Shown: piece by piece, positions 53,501 to 62,127 of the stretch
How the letters are laid out: every line of letters begins with the position of its first letter
Numbering within the stretch: the stretch's first letter is position 1
Assembly: GCA_900768545.1 (NCBI GenBank)
Contig: CAAGDD010000007.1
Location: 52,661-116,660, forward strand
From: Clostridia bacterium
GTDB taxonomy: Bacteria; Bacillota; Clostridia; Christensenellales; UBA1242
Length of the DNA: 64,000 nucleotides
Reading direction: 5' to 3'
Program-made: the position numbers and the translations under genes
The notes under the pieces: model-generated
What the model was told of the DNA's origin: nothing
The model's input: the letters and a program-made list of their open reading frames with translations, nothing else
Databases searched by the model: none

Positions 53501-56500
53501 TGTAAGTGTTTCCAATAAACGAATAAAGATTTTCGCTGTCCCAAGGAGTTTTCATCAAATAATAAACTGTTTCAAATCCATTTGCGTTGCGGGCGGTGAG
53601 TTTGATTTGTGCCCAGGCGTCGCCAAAGTAATTTATGTCAATAAGTTCGAAGCCAGTCTTTTCATAGATGTTGTGAGTAGCGTTTGTATAAGATGCTGCT
53701 TCTTTAAAGTCTGCTTTTGTGTAATATCCTTTTTCACTTTCGCTTTCTTTTGAAGACTTGTAGGTGTAATATTCAAACAAGTTTTCGTCTGTGCTTTCAT
53801 CATCTTTGTCAGAAACATAGATTGTGTAAATCGCCATATTTCCGGCAAGATCGGTTTCAACGATTTCATAATACTTTCCTGACTCAAATTCGCTGTTTTC
53901 GCTCAACGTTGTGAAGTTTATTGGGTTGAAGTCGTTGTAAGAAGTTTCTTGAGTTTCGCTTGAATATTTTGCTCCGTCAGCAAAAGCTCTATAATAGATT
54001 GATGAAACTTCGTTTGTGTCTGTTTGTCTTAATGTTTGAACAAAATCTTTTGAAACAAAGTAAGAGAAATATTCAAATGGTGGGAGCGTTGCACTCACGT
54101 TGTAAGAAGTTTCTTTCAAGTTTGTTGTAGAATCGTTTGTCGCTTTGTAATAACTTCGAAGAGCTGAAGTGGTGAGTGGTGCAAGCATATTGTTTGCGAT
54201 TGTTTTATTGACCAAATTTGTGATGTTTGTGCTTGGTGCTTCAAGGTCAACAAAAATTCTCTTCGTGATCTTTTCATACAAATAAGAGTCGCCAACTTTT
54301 GAGTTTTCGTGGTTTTTATATTGCATTGTGATGTCAACATAAGCGCCATTTTTATAAACTCCAAGTTTTGACAAGTTTATTTGAGTGAGATAGTTGTTGC
54401 TGTCAAGTTTTGTTGGAGCAAGATCAAAAATTTCTTTTCGATCATTTGCGTTTTTGGTGTTAAACACATAAGCTGTGCCATTTTCTTCGGTATAAGCATA
54501 TTCGTTTGTCGAGCCGTTGTCAAATGTCTTAAATCTAATTGCTTCAATGTCAATATCTGCCATAAATTCGCTGCCAGCTTCCCACAACAAGTTTACACTT
54601 GATTGATTTGTGTAATAAGTGTTGTCAATAGATTTTAAAGTCGAGCCAGTCAATGATTGGGCGGTGAAGTTAGGTTTTGATTGTTTGATTTCGAATGCAA
54701 AACTCAAAGATTGTTGAAATTCCGCTGGGATTCCGTTTGCTCCGCCTTGATAAATTTTCACGATATATGTGCCGGCGTCTTTCAAAAATTCCAATTTATT
54801 TCCGTCAGCAGTAAAGAAGTTTAAGAAGCCGTTTTCTGCAACCGCAATTCCTTTTTCATTTGTTGTGGCAGGTGAGATTTCAAAGTTTTCAGCATTCAAA
54901 ACGATATCTCTGTTTGATTTTGCGATAAGGTTTGCTTGTTCTACTGATCCTTTGTAAATTTCTGCATAGATCAAATATTCTGGGATAAGTGTGTTTTGTT
55001 TGAGATAATTGTTGATATTGTCGCCGTTTGAAATTCTGTTTCCGTTTTCGTCCAAAACATAATTTCCGTCAGCGTTTGTTTGATATGTTTCATAATTTGC
55101 TTTGAAGTAATATCCTTTTGGTCTGTCGAGAAGCGGATTTCCTTCGGCATCTGTTTCATAAGTAATGACTTTTTCGGCATAAGTTGTGTATTTAAATTGT
55201 GGAACATAAACCCTAACTGGGAGCATATTTGTTGTTAAAACTGAACGAGCTGTTGTTTCGCTGCCGTTGTTGTAAAGTGTCGAACCGCTCAAATTTCCGT
55301 TTGTGCTGTCTGGGAAGGTTACAACAAGGTCTGCATTCTTTTTGTTGTCGAATACTCCAACAAACACATCGCCGCCGACCAAACTTTCAAGGTGTGGAGC
55401 TGTTCCTTCGCCGTCTGAAACAAGTTCGGCATTTGTGATGACTTCGTTTCGGTCAACATACAAAATGTATTTTCTTGCATAAAAATCTTTTGGATTGTAA
55501 CTATATGGAGCTTCGGTCTTGTATGTTCTAACAATTTCATACTTGCCGGCTGCCGTGATGTTTTCAGAGTTAAATTTGATAGGTTTTTCGATTGTTGTTG
55601 TGCTTGCAGAGTCCGGATTTCCAAACTTATATGTCAAAATTTCTGTCGATTGATTTGAAATTGTCATATAGTGATAAGTTTGTCCGCCAACTGTGTAAGA
55701 CTTGTTTTCATAAGGTGAGTAAATAATTTTTACTTCATCAACTTGTGTTGTTTGTTCGCCTTCAACCTTTGTTGGGGTGAATGACAAATACAAGCCTTTA
55801 TTGATGTTTGTTGGAGAAAGATAAGTTGTTTTGATTCGATGTGATGTTTCTTCTCCATTTTCACCAACAACATTTCCTGTTGTGTAGAATGTGTTTGATC
55901 TTGATGGATCCGACAAATCTTCGATGTTTGTTCCGTCTTTGAAGATGATTGAAAATTTGCTGTCGTCAAAACTGATTCGAAGTGTTTGTCTTGCACTATA
56001 ATATTTTGTGTAGTTAATCGAAGCAGTTGGGTTTGTTTCAGCAATGTCATATTTTGTGTTTGAATAATCTCTTATCAAGAAACTATAATTGTTTTCAGTG
56101 TCGCCAACTTCAACTACAAATGAGTTTTGAGTGATTGGGGTGTAGAAACTGTTGTCAGTTTTGTAATAAGCAGTTTGAATTGTTGGGATCGTTACATAAT
56201 AAGCGGTGTAAGAATTTGAAATCAATTTGTCGATCTTGTCTTCGTCGGTGAGTGAAATTCTTGGATACAAATATTGAACATAGTCGTTTTTATAAAGTTT
56301 GTTGTATAGTTTTGTGTAAATATCAATGCTAACTTTATTGTCAAAAGACTTGAAGATGTCGTTTCCGTCTTGAGAAAGCATTGTTTCATCAACTTCTTGA
56401 GGAGTTGTGTCTTTAAATTGAACACTGCTTGAGTTTTTCATAAAGTTTGCAATATAAATCGCTTTATAATCACCCCAGAAAAGAGTTGAAGTTGAAGTGA

Positions 56501-59078
56501 TATACATTGATGGGCTGGTGAGCGAATACTGTCCGTCTTCTCTCAAAGCAAAGACAGGGGCGGTCTTGTCGATCATAAACATTTCAACGCTGTGATTTCC
56601 GGCCTCATCATAAACATCAACAAGATAAAGTCCGGCATCTCTAAACACATATTCTGTCGAAACTCTGCTTCCCATATCAAGAGTATTCCCTTTGTAAGGG
56701 AGCCAAATATTGTCGGCTGTGTCAAGATTTAAAACATAATTTACTGGCAAATATGATTTTGAGAATGTTTGGAGCATATCTTCCAAAGTTTGTGAAACCA
56801 TATTCTTTTGAGTTGTTTCGTCGTTGTGATTGCTATAATATTGCGCTTCTACGATTGGAAAGTATCTGTAATATGCATAAGTTCTCGCGCCACTGTTTTT
56901 CTCGTTCCAAGCCAAAGCAAAACTTTGATTTGTTGAAAACCCTTGCATTTGAGTTGTTACTTTGAAATTGATTGAATTTGCAATTTCTTCAACGTTGTTT
57001 CCAACAATTCCTGACAAACTTGACTTGTCGATTGTGAAATATTGTTGTCTAAAATATCCGTTTGTCGAATTGATGTTTGTGCTATAAAGAGCAAGTTCGT
57101 TTGAATAATACAATCTTATTGTATATTTTGCGTCAACTGTCAAAGTTGTTCTTTTAGGGTCGGCGCTTTGATAAGCACTGAGCTTGATCAAATTGTCAAA
57201 TGAAATTCCGTTTACACCACCAAATTCTGACATATATTGTTTTGTGTTGTAATTGTAAGCGTAAATTTGAACGGTCACATCTTTGTTGTAAGAGATGTCT
57301 GATGTTTCTGACAAAGTGTTTAAGATAACATTTTTGTTTGTAAATGTTCCATTCAAAACGCTGTCGCCACTTTCGGTCTTTGTGCTAACAGAAGGAAGTT
57401 CTTTGTTGATTTCAAAATAGAAAACTTGATAGAAAGGTTGGTCAGCTTTTCGAGTTGTTTCATTTGAATAATAGTTTTTGAAGGTGTAGGCGATTACATA
57501 AACATATTTTCCTTCAATGCTGTCAGCCGAACCTGTAAATTCTTTTCGATAATAAGTTTTCCCATTGATGCTGATTGCGCTGTAAGCGTCAGAGATCTTT
57601 TTGTCAGCATAAACATAACTTTTCAAATTTGTTGAACTTGAGTTTGAAGTAAATTTGATAGGTGTTTGATTTGTCTTGATAGGAGTGAGAGTTTTGACAT
57701 AATTCATAACATTTGAAGCCAAGAAAGTTGAACTATAATTTTCTTGAGAATATTCGCTGTTTGAATTTAAAAATCCGCTTGTGATATCTGCGCCGTTTAT
57801 GTATTTTTGATTTGCATAATCATAAGATTTGAGTTCTGCAACTGGCTTTGTGTTGTTTTCGTCAGCTGCTGCGTCGTGGTCGGTGTAATTTGCTTGATAG
57901 CCATAAACATAGACCATTGTTTGTTTTGAAATTCCGGTGATGCCTTTGAGATCATACTTCCTATTTTCGGTCAAAGAAGAATCTACTTTATAATCCAAAA
58001 CCAAAGATGCTTTCAATGTGAGATTGTAATTTCCAACATCTTGGAAGAAAACTCGGCAAGTTGTGCTGCCTGGCAAAACTTCAAAATGGGTCAATTCTTT
58101 TCCATTTGAAACAACCGATTTTGAATCTTTGTCATAAGAGAGCATTTGAAGATAGTTGTCTTCGCCGATATTTTTTGAAATTGTCATATCAAATCTTGAA
58201 AAATCAAAGTCGATATAAGGAATTTCGTTTGCATTTGAATTGTTTGAAGAGTAATTTGAATAAAAGTAGTTTGCATAAATTGGTGTTGTTTGATTTGAAA
58301 CTGAAACTTCATGGTCGAATTGATGTTGTTCAAGTTTTGGCTTGTTGTTTGAAAAATAACTGTTTTTGTCAACAACATAAAAGTTGTAAGTTAAGTTTGG
58401 AGAGATTGTGCTCACATCGGTGAAGTTTTCTTCGTTTCCGTCGCTTCTGCCATCAGAGCAAGAATGTAAAACATAAGTGATAGTCAAACTATAAAGCCCT
58501 TCTTTCACATTTCCGTCATCGTCAAGAATGCTGATGTTGTTTCCACTAGTTTGATTTTTTGAAAAATTCATTTCAAATCCGTCAAGCGATGAATGGTGAT
58601 TTGTGAAGAATGTGTTTGTTGTGTCACTGCTGATTTTGAAATCGCCAGTTGTCAATCTTTGATCTTCGCCATTGATTTTGAGAGTAATTGTTTGAATTGT
58701 GTAAAAATAGAAGAATGACAAATTGTCCGGATCAGGATAATAAACATAACGATAGACATCTTCGGTTTGACTTGGAGCATTTCCCATTTTGAGAGAAAGT
58801 TTCAAAGAGTTTGACATTCCGTCTTGTGAGAAATACATAAAGGTGTCATTTGAAACAAGTCCTTCGTCATATTCAGTGCCGATGTCAGGCGAACCTGTCA
58901 TGCTGTAATATTCTTGCTTGCCAAAATATTCAGGAACAGACGAATTGTCTATTTCTACTGATTCGGTGTTTTCAGCCAGTGCTTTTTGCTCTGGTCTTGC
59001 TAGGGCAAATATGCCACCACTTAAAAAGCAAAATGCAAAGAAGATGAAAAAAATATTTTTAAACAATTTGTTTTTCAT
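50574..59078 (-). CDS. Giant membrane-anchored surface protein, 2834 aa
   Basis: A signal peptide (MKNKLFKNIFFIFFAFCFLS, small residues and ALA near residue 35) starts the protein. It ends with a transmembrane helix at about residues 2805-2827 (AAAIIAIVISAVVVIALIVI) and a basic tail (KLRKRISVK), with no LPXTG. The very long middle is Ser/Thr/Tyr/Asn-rich and beta-type, with spaced Ig-like junctions: YDEAGNHSVEMFMIDKTAPV (about residues 795-815), TDLAGNMAIYTI and IDGAGNVQKF. GGAGAGG lies upstream of the ATG and a promoter is visible. The architecture matches the other two large proteins, so they are probably exported by the same route. No catalytic domain was recognised. Confidence 0.87.
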   Translation of the reverse strand: MKNKLFKNIFFIFFAFCFLSGGIFALARPEQKALAENTESVEIDNSSVPEYFGKQEYYSMTGSPDIGTEYDEGLVSNDTFMYFSQDGMSNSLKLSLKMGNAPSQTEDVYRYVYYPDPDNLSFFYFYTIQTITLKINGEDQRLTTGDFKISSDTTNTFFTNHHSSLDGFEMNFSKNQTSGNNISILDDDGNVKEGLYSLTITYVLHSCSDGRSDGNEENFTDVSTISPNLTYNFYVVDKNSYFSNNKPKLEQHQFDHEVSVSNQTTPIYANYFYSNYSSNNSNANEIPYIDFDFSRFDMTISKNIGEDNYLQMLSYDKDSKSVVSNGKELTHFEVLPGSTTCRVFFQDVGNYNLTLKASLVLDYKVDSSLTENRKYDLKGITGISKQTMVYVYGYQANYTDHDAAADENNTKPVAELKSYDYANQKYINGADITSGFLNSNSEYSQENYSSTFLASNVMNYVKTLTPIKTNQTPIKFTSNSSSTNLKSYVYADKKISDAYSAISINGKTYYRKEFTGSADSIEGKYVYVIAYTFKNYYSNETTRKADQPFYQVFYFEINKELPSVSTKTESGDSVLNGTFTNKNVILNTLSETSDISYNKDVTVQIYAYNYNTKQYMSEFGGVNGISFDNLIKLSAYQSADPKRTTLTVDAKYTIRLYYSNELALYSTNINSTNGYFRQQYFTIDKSSLSGIVGNNVEEIANSINFKVTTQMQGFSTNQSFALAWNEKNSGARTYAYYRYFPIVEAQYYSNHNDETTQKNMVSQTLEDMLQTFSKSYLPVNYVLNLDTADNIWLPYKGNTLDMGSRVSTEYVFRDAGLYLVDVYDEAGNHSVEMFMIDKTAPVFALREDGQYSLTSPSMYITSTSTLFWGDYKAIYIANFMKNSSSVQFKDTTPQEVDETMLSQDGNDIFKSFDNKVSIDIYTKLYNKLYKNDYVQYLYPRISLTDEDKIDKLISNSYTAYYVTIPTIQTAYYKTDNSFYTPITQNSFVVEVGDTENNYSFLIRDYSNTKYDIAETNPTASINYTKYYSARQTLRISFDDSKFSIIFKDGTNIEDLSDPSRSNTFYTTGNVVGENGEETSHRIKTTYLSPTNINKGLYLSFTPTKVEGEQTTQVDEVKIIYSPYENKSYTVGGQTYHYMTISNQSTEILTYKFGNPDSASTTTIEKPIKFNSENITAAGKYEIVRTYKTEAPYSYNPKDFYARKYILYVDRNEVITNAELVSDGEGTAPHLESLVGGDVFVGVFDNKKNADLVVTFPDSTNGNLSGSTLYNNGSETTARSVLTTNMLPVRVYVPQFKYTTYAEKVITYETDAEGNPLLDRPKGYYFKANYETYQTNADGNYVLDENGNRISNGDNINNYLKQNTLIPEYLIYAEIYKGSVEQANLIAKSNRDIVLNAENFEISPATTNEKGIAVAENGFLNFFTADGNKLEFLKDAGTYIVKIYQGGANGIPAEFQQSLSFAFEIKQSKPNFTAQSLTGSTLKSIDNTYYTNQSSVNLLWEAGSEFMADIDIEAIRFKTFDNGSTNEYAYTEENGTAYVFNTKNANDRKEIFDLAPTKLDSNNYLTQINLSKLGVYKNGAYVDITMQYKNHENSKVGDSYLYEKITKRIFVDLEAPSTNITNLVNKTIANNMLAPLTTSALRSYYKATNDSTTNLKETSYNVSATLPPFEYFSYFVSKDFVQTLRQTDTNEVSSIYYRAFADGAKYSSETQETSYNDFNPINFTTLSENSEFESGKYYEIVETDLAGNMAIYTIYVSDKDDESTDENLFEYYTYKSSKESESEKGYYTKADFKEAASYTNATHNIYEKTGFELIDINYFGDAWAQIKLTARNANGFETVYYLMKTPWDSENLYSFIGNTYSKIAIKDLINGSISSAYKNQFEIYDRQTGQNTEFFINIRNTTLSSYLTNSKDEEYIRFTLPSDSSLQDKHRATTFLTKISIKADGTELCFDGEKQGVENKLGYGSIWTSKFAQNQSVFVTVSQNNITFAINPALGFAANTQILYEFTDNYGTTSKEIHLYKETIIPQEIQSESDLYSYYDTTNGRLYYITQNGFKYIYNKAKYDVEIHDFDEANNKILDVVSTDSEQTQVSYSPDPPRGITTITVNYKKSAPYNKTYVAVVQDLNGEWVKNVYFRLYDYLPTANLSNEGNLTDGEFRILDTNGTNITSKIIQPNADEGYFSEIRIFFKENAETTPNIPVKYSISTDKENWEEITSGKSLHCETTEMQKYYLKIWYQEDALANEFGSEKYVFGAAHNIYEFNLSALTSTYWIEKTINGTTKIVEKSNQTYKVPAEDQTFGGKQYTSHYQVNISYANKNSVKIKTNKEQNILFEGADGFTSTQTPLAVFNDSTNVKSELYHLSNKNQNTGNAPDFDAYFIITYIPDSNNFVEEFYTFNLNGSINTNENLANVTTKSLVIPELYTTFRSTELQWTKYYGIVQNEISIEIFKDGVEMSPTVYTRTTGGKDYNYITLNHSGLYTIRFIDGAGNVQKFNRGEAGQTDTFTLIFLKDVPFTVTYTDIESGEKVTSLPIKESVYNGEVTLTIDKETRTKFYSLSGFPTISVKLNGEKYTNVFQDDTSYTFTESGYYEVSFTATSYLPEVGTIRSEIYQFTILNANEHKYSYIYNRYSNYYVEKVVKNGTDITSQLVRSLDIPTTTIGKTNYLTYLPLSSVDEKTGAGTYLITINSNDKSFKNGMRFTYQVIIKTGSAPIRVSLAEGASTTKEIVIEFNQTNIYKELGECKLRIVPVNGDKIGAEYYSQDITAETLGDSSTSITATGTFFIQIVSPSGNLLYSYKVTKKEPLNAAAIIAIVISAVVVIALIVIIIKLRKRISVK

Positions 59079-59104
59079 AAATTACCTCTCCAATTTATAA
59101 AGAT

Positions 59105-59132
59105 ATTTTATCACAAAGAAAAAATAATTCAA
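59105..59132 (-). promoter_or_regulatory. Promoter of the 2834-aa surface protein gene
   Basis: On the minus strand: TTGAAT (59132-59127), 16-bp spacer, TAAAAT (59110-59105), with TGTGA just before the -10. Confidence 0.6.
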
Positions 59133-59407
59133 AATAAATAAGATATTATTATTATAAATATTATATATTATTTAATACATTATCAAAAAAATAAAAAACA
59201 AATAAATTTAATTTTAAGTGAAAAACAAAATATCGCGGGCGTATATGTGCCTAAATATAAAGCAAATAAATATTTTAAAATATTTAAAATAAAATAAAAA
59301 TAATAAAAATAATCAAAAAAAATTGAATTTTTTAATAAAAAATAAATAATTTTTAATATTTTTTTTAATTTTATAATTATTTTTTATATTTTTTGCAAAA
59401 TAAAAAT
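59133..59407. other. Extremely AT-rich spacer
   Basis: About 275 bases of nearly pure A/T with runs of A and T, between divergent genes. Apart from weak -10-like sequences (for example TATATT at 59385-59390) nothing is recognisable. Confidence 0.5.
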
Positions 59408-59989
59408 ATGAAGAACTTTTTTAAAAATCTGCTTTTATATGTGAGTGCTTTTGTGCCAATGTATGCATTGGTGCTTGTCAAACTTGTCGTAGAGATTTTA
59501 AACAAAAACCTTACTTTCAATGTTTTAAACACAATCAATTTGGTCACGCTTTCGATTTTGATTGTGGCTGGCTGTTTTGGGCTTTTGTGGAATGTCAAAC
59601 TTTCAAATGAAAAATCTATCGAAGTTGTTGTGCTTTCAAAAAAGAATATCACAGACCAGCACTTTTTTGGATATTTTTCACTTTTCGTGTTTTTTGCTAT
59701 TCCTCTTGATTTGTCTTTGGTGAGCGCTTATTGTGTTTATGTGCTTGTGCTGATTATGATTGGGGTGGTGTATATAAACAATTCGCTTTATTATATCAAT
59801 CCACTTTTGAATCTTTTGGGTTACAATTTTTATGATGTTGAATATAAAGAAGTTGGAAAAGATGATATCGTTAAGGCGAAAATTTTTTACAAAGGTGAAA
59901 GTTTTGATGTTCAAAAAACATATCAAATCAAGGTCAAAAACGACCACTTTTGCTTTGTTGACAAAAAGTCTAAAAAAAACGAAATTTAG
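59408..59989 (+). CDS. Small membrane protein, 193 aa (possibly KwaA-like)
   Basis: Four predicted membrane segments: about residues 7-26 (LLLYVSAFVPMYALVLVKL), 42-60, 85-103 and 105-125. They are followed by NPLLNLLGYNFYDVEYKEVG and a soluble beta-type C-terminal domain ending in a Lys-rich tail. From memory this resembles a family of four-helix membrane proteins that includes the Kiwa defence component KwaA, but no KwaB-like gene (DUF4868) is seen next to it, so this is tentative. No Shine-Dalgarno sequence is present. The ATG at 59408 is preferred over an upstream TTG. Confidence 0.65.
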   Translation: MKNFFKNLLLYVSAFVPMYALVLVKLVVEILNKNLTFNVLNTINLVTLSILIVAGCFGLLWNVKLSNEKSIEVVVLSKKNITDQHFFGYFSLFVFFAIPLDLSLVSAYCVYVLVLIMIGVVYINNSLYYINPLLNLLGYNFYDVEYKEVGKDDIVKAKIFYKGESFDVQKTYQIKVKNDHFCFVDKKSKKNEI

Positions 59990-60077
59990 AAAAATTGCAC
60001 AAAAATGCAATAAAAATTTAAAAAATCGCAGAATTTTTGTTATTTTTGCTTATTTTTAACGCAAAACGCATTTGCTA

Positions 60078-60106
60078 TTGACTTTTGACGCCGATTGTTA
60101 TACAAT
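60078..60106 (+). promoter_or_regulatory. Promoter of the 213-aa gene
   Basis: TTGACT (60078-60083), 17-bp spacer, TACAAT (60101-60106), then AGGAGATG and the ATG at 60126. Confidence 0.7.
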
Positions 60107-60125
60107 AATATTAGGAGATGAAAAT

Positions 60126-60767
60126 ATGAATTTAGATATTGGCAAAATGTATTATGTAGAAAAACTTGAAAACGAAAGAATCGAAAGATTGCATGCAAAC
60201 AAAGCCGCTTTGATTGGACTCTTCAAAAAGGACGATGACAAAATCAATTTTGTTACAGATTATTATCCTGTTACTTCAAAAGGTGAAAATGTTGACTTCG
60301 AGAAAAACAAGAAGTTGGTTAAGAACGAAAAGATTATGCTTATTAGAGCGATTGGCGACGTGTTATCTTACAAAGAAACAAAAGTTTCACCAAGCATGCA
60401 AAGAGCACACTTTGATCTTATCAAAACTTGCTTTGATCTTGCCACAAGCAGAGGATATATCGACTGCGCTTTAAACAGTTTTAGAATTTTGTGCGACGAA
60501 GACTTGGTTGGAATGTATAGAGTTCCAAACAAAAAAGAATCAATGCTCAATGTTGTTAAGGCAATGAAAAAGATTAGAGATGATGTCAATGGTGTTGAAG
60601 ACGCGAACGCCGAATGTGTAAACGAACAAACACAAATCGTTGAAGCAAACCTTATTTCAGACATTGCTTTTGGACTTTATGGGAAAGATTTGAAAGAATC
60701 TTTAAACGGAAAGGAAATTGACAAGATTTTCAATCCAAACAAAAAGTCTGTTGAACTTTCAAGATAA
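60126..60767 (+). CDS. Hypothetical soluble protein, 213 aa
   Basis: Not recognised. It begins MNLDIGKMYYVEKLENERIE, has a beta/alpha N-terminal half and a helical second half (RAHFDLIKTCFDLATSRGYI), and no signal peptide or membrane helix. AGGAGA and a TTGACT-17-TACAAT promoter support the start. It lies between the membrane protein at 59408 and the 196-aa gene, all on the plus strand, but each has its own spacing, so they may not be one operon. No function can be assigned. Confidence 0.7.
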   Translation: MNLDIGKMYYVEKLENERIERLHANKAALIGLFKKDDDKINFVTDYYPVTSKGENVDFEKNKKLVKNEKIMLIRAIGDVLSYKETKVSPSMQRAHFDLIKTCFDLATSRGYIDCALNSFRILCDEDLVGMYRVPNKKESMLNVVKAMKKIRDDVNGVEDANAECVNEQTQIVEANLISDIAFGLYGKDLKESLNGKEIDKIFNPNKKSVELSR

Positions 60768-60898
60768 GTTTGCTATATTTATATTATAAATATTATATAT
60801 AATATAATTACAATATAATAAACCCACATAATAAAACCACTTTTAAACGTGCGAAGATGTGACAAAACCAAAATGTTTTAAAAACAAAGGAGATATTT

Positions 60899-61489
60899 AT
60901 GAGTTACGAAACACACACAAGTGAAGAACTTTTGAAAAGATTGCACACAATAAATCCACAACTTGACGATTATTATTCAATTTGCTACAAGCCTTTTGGC
61001 CTTGAAGATGTTACAAAAGATCCAAAGCTTGATTCAAGAACCAGAAGAAAGATCGAAGATGATGAATGTCAAGACAGTGTTTACATAGTTAATATTTATG
61101 ACGCACAAGATGTTGCTGGCAGAAATGATGACTTTTGCGAGTTAAAGGGTGTATATTTGGCTTGCTTGAAGTCTGACAAAGAGAAAAAAGAAAAACAACT
61201 CTTGTTTAACAATGGCGGAAAGATTATTGCAGATATCAAAGACATCAATGTTATTGGTATTTGTGACTATGATAAAGACCAAATTTGGTTTGACAAAGCC
61301 GAACTTGGACAAGCTTGTGCAAAATATATGAACGAAAACGACAATTATAAAGATGTTTATTATCAATTACCTTTCATGCTCAAAAATGAAATTATGCCAT
61401 ATTTGTCACAAAAGTGCTTTTATAGTGTAATGCTTGAAGAAGAAAAGATTTCAAAGATTGTTGACAGAGGCAGGAACTTTAAAGAATAG
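60899..61489 (+). CDS. Hypothetical soluble protein, 196 aa
   Basis: Not recognised. It is acidic and charged, with no signal peptide or membrane segment. The N-terminal part reads SEELLKRLHTINPQLDDYYS; the middle is beta-rich (KIIADIKDINVIGICDYDKD) and the C-terminal third is helical with several aromatic residues. AAAGGAGA is placed six to seven bases before the ATG, and a terminator follows. The gene is the last one before the 23S rRNA unit. The function is unknown. Confidence 0.7.
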   Translation: MSYETHTSEELLKRLHTINPQLDDYYSICYKPFGLEDVTKDPKLDSRTRRKIEDDECQDSVYIVNIYDAQDVAGRNDDFCELKGVYLACLKSDKEKKEKQLLFNNGGKIIADIKDINVIGICDYDKDQIWFDKAELGQACAKYMNENDNYKDVYYQLPFMLKNEIMPYLSQKCFYSVMLEEEKISKIVDRGRNFKE

Positions 61490-61505
61490 TTTTATATATA
61501 AAGAT

Positions 61506-61533
61506 AGAAGAAGTGAAAGCTTCTTCTTTTTTA
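61506..61533 (+). terminator. Terminator after the 196-aa gene
   Basis: An 8-bp stem AGAAGAAG/CTTCTTCT (61506-61513 with 61520-61527), loop TGAAAG, then T residues. Confidence 0.75.
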
Positions 61534-61627
61534 TGTTTTGAGTTTAAAAATAAAAGAAATTTGGGCTTGAATACTTTTTGAACTGTCTTGTGAATTTAAA
61601 AGGGGGTTTTAGAAAGTGAGTTTTGAT

Positions 61628-61660
61628 AAAAAAAGTTTCAAAATCTTGAAAACTTTTTTA
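61628..61660. terminator. Second terminator-like hairpin upstream of the 23S unit
   Basis: A long A/T stem with a TTTCAA/TTGAAA core (61628-61641 with 61646-61659, one bulge). T tracts on both strands suggest it shields the rRNA unit from read-through in either direction. The rest of 61534-61824 is AT-rich and holds nothing else recognisable. Confidence 0.5.
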
Positions 61661-61824
61661 AAAATTTTTGCCAAATTTTAGAAAAAATAATTTTTTTTAG
61701 AAAAAATAAAAAATTTTTTTGACGAATTTTGGGCTATTTTTGCGAACACACGGAAAGACGCATGGGGGTTTTTAAAATTTCTAAAAAAAAGTTGAAAATT
61801 TTTAAAATTTTTTTGAAAAAACTG

Positions 61825-61854
61825 TTGACAAACATTTTCTTAATGTGCTAAAAT
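61825..61854 (+). promoter_or_regulatory. Strong promoter of the 23S rRNA unit
   Basis: Consensus TTGACA (61825-61830), 18-bp spacer, TAAAAT (61849-61854) preceded by TGTGC. It is about 275 bases upstream of the mature 23S 5' end, with no gene in between. Confidence 0.75.
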
Positions 61855-61859
61855 GCGAA

Positions 61860-62127
61860 TGTTGACACAGAGAAAGGTTGATGAATATGAAATTCAACCA
61901 GTCAACAAAAGTTCTTTGACAACTACATATTTAGAAGATAAAGTCAAATATTATTACGAGTGTGTTTGCGAAAGAAATTTCAAAAACACGACAAACTTTT
62001 AAAGTTTTTATAAAAACGATGTAATACGATATTTGCATACTCAAATTTAAGTCGAGTATAGAGAATTTGTTGATCTTATTATATATAGGACAACAAGCGA
62101 AAATGCTAAGAAAATCCAAATCAATAT
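61860..62127 (+). promoter_or_regulatory. 23S rRNA leader with nested hairpin and boxA-like element
   Basis: The predicted transcript starts with a nested hairpin. TGTTGAC (61860-61866) pairs with GTCAACA (61901-61907), and inside it GGTTGA (61876-61881) pairs with TCAACC (61894-61899). Right after is GTTCTTTGACAACT (61911-61924), which resembles the boxA antitermination element (TGTTCTTTGAAAACT type) found before 16S or 23S genes in Bacillota. No tRNA or 16S sequence is present in this leader. Confidence 0.65.
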
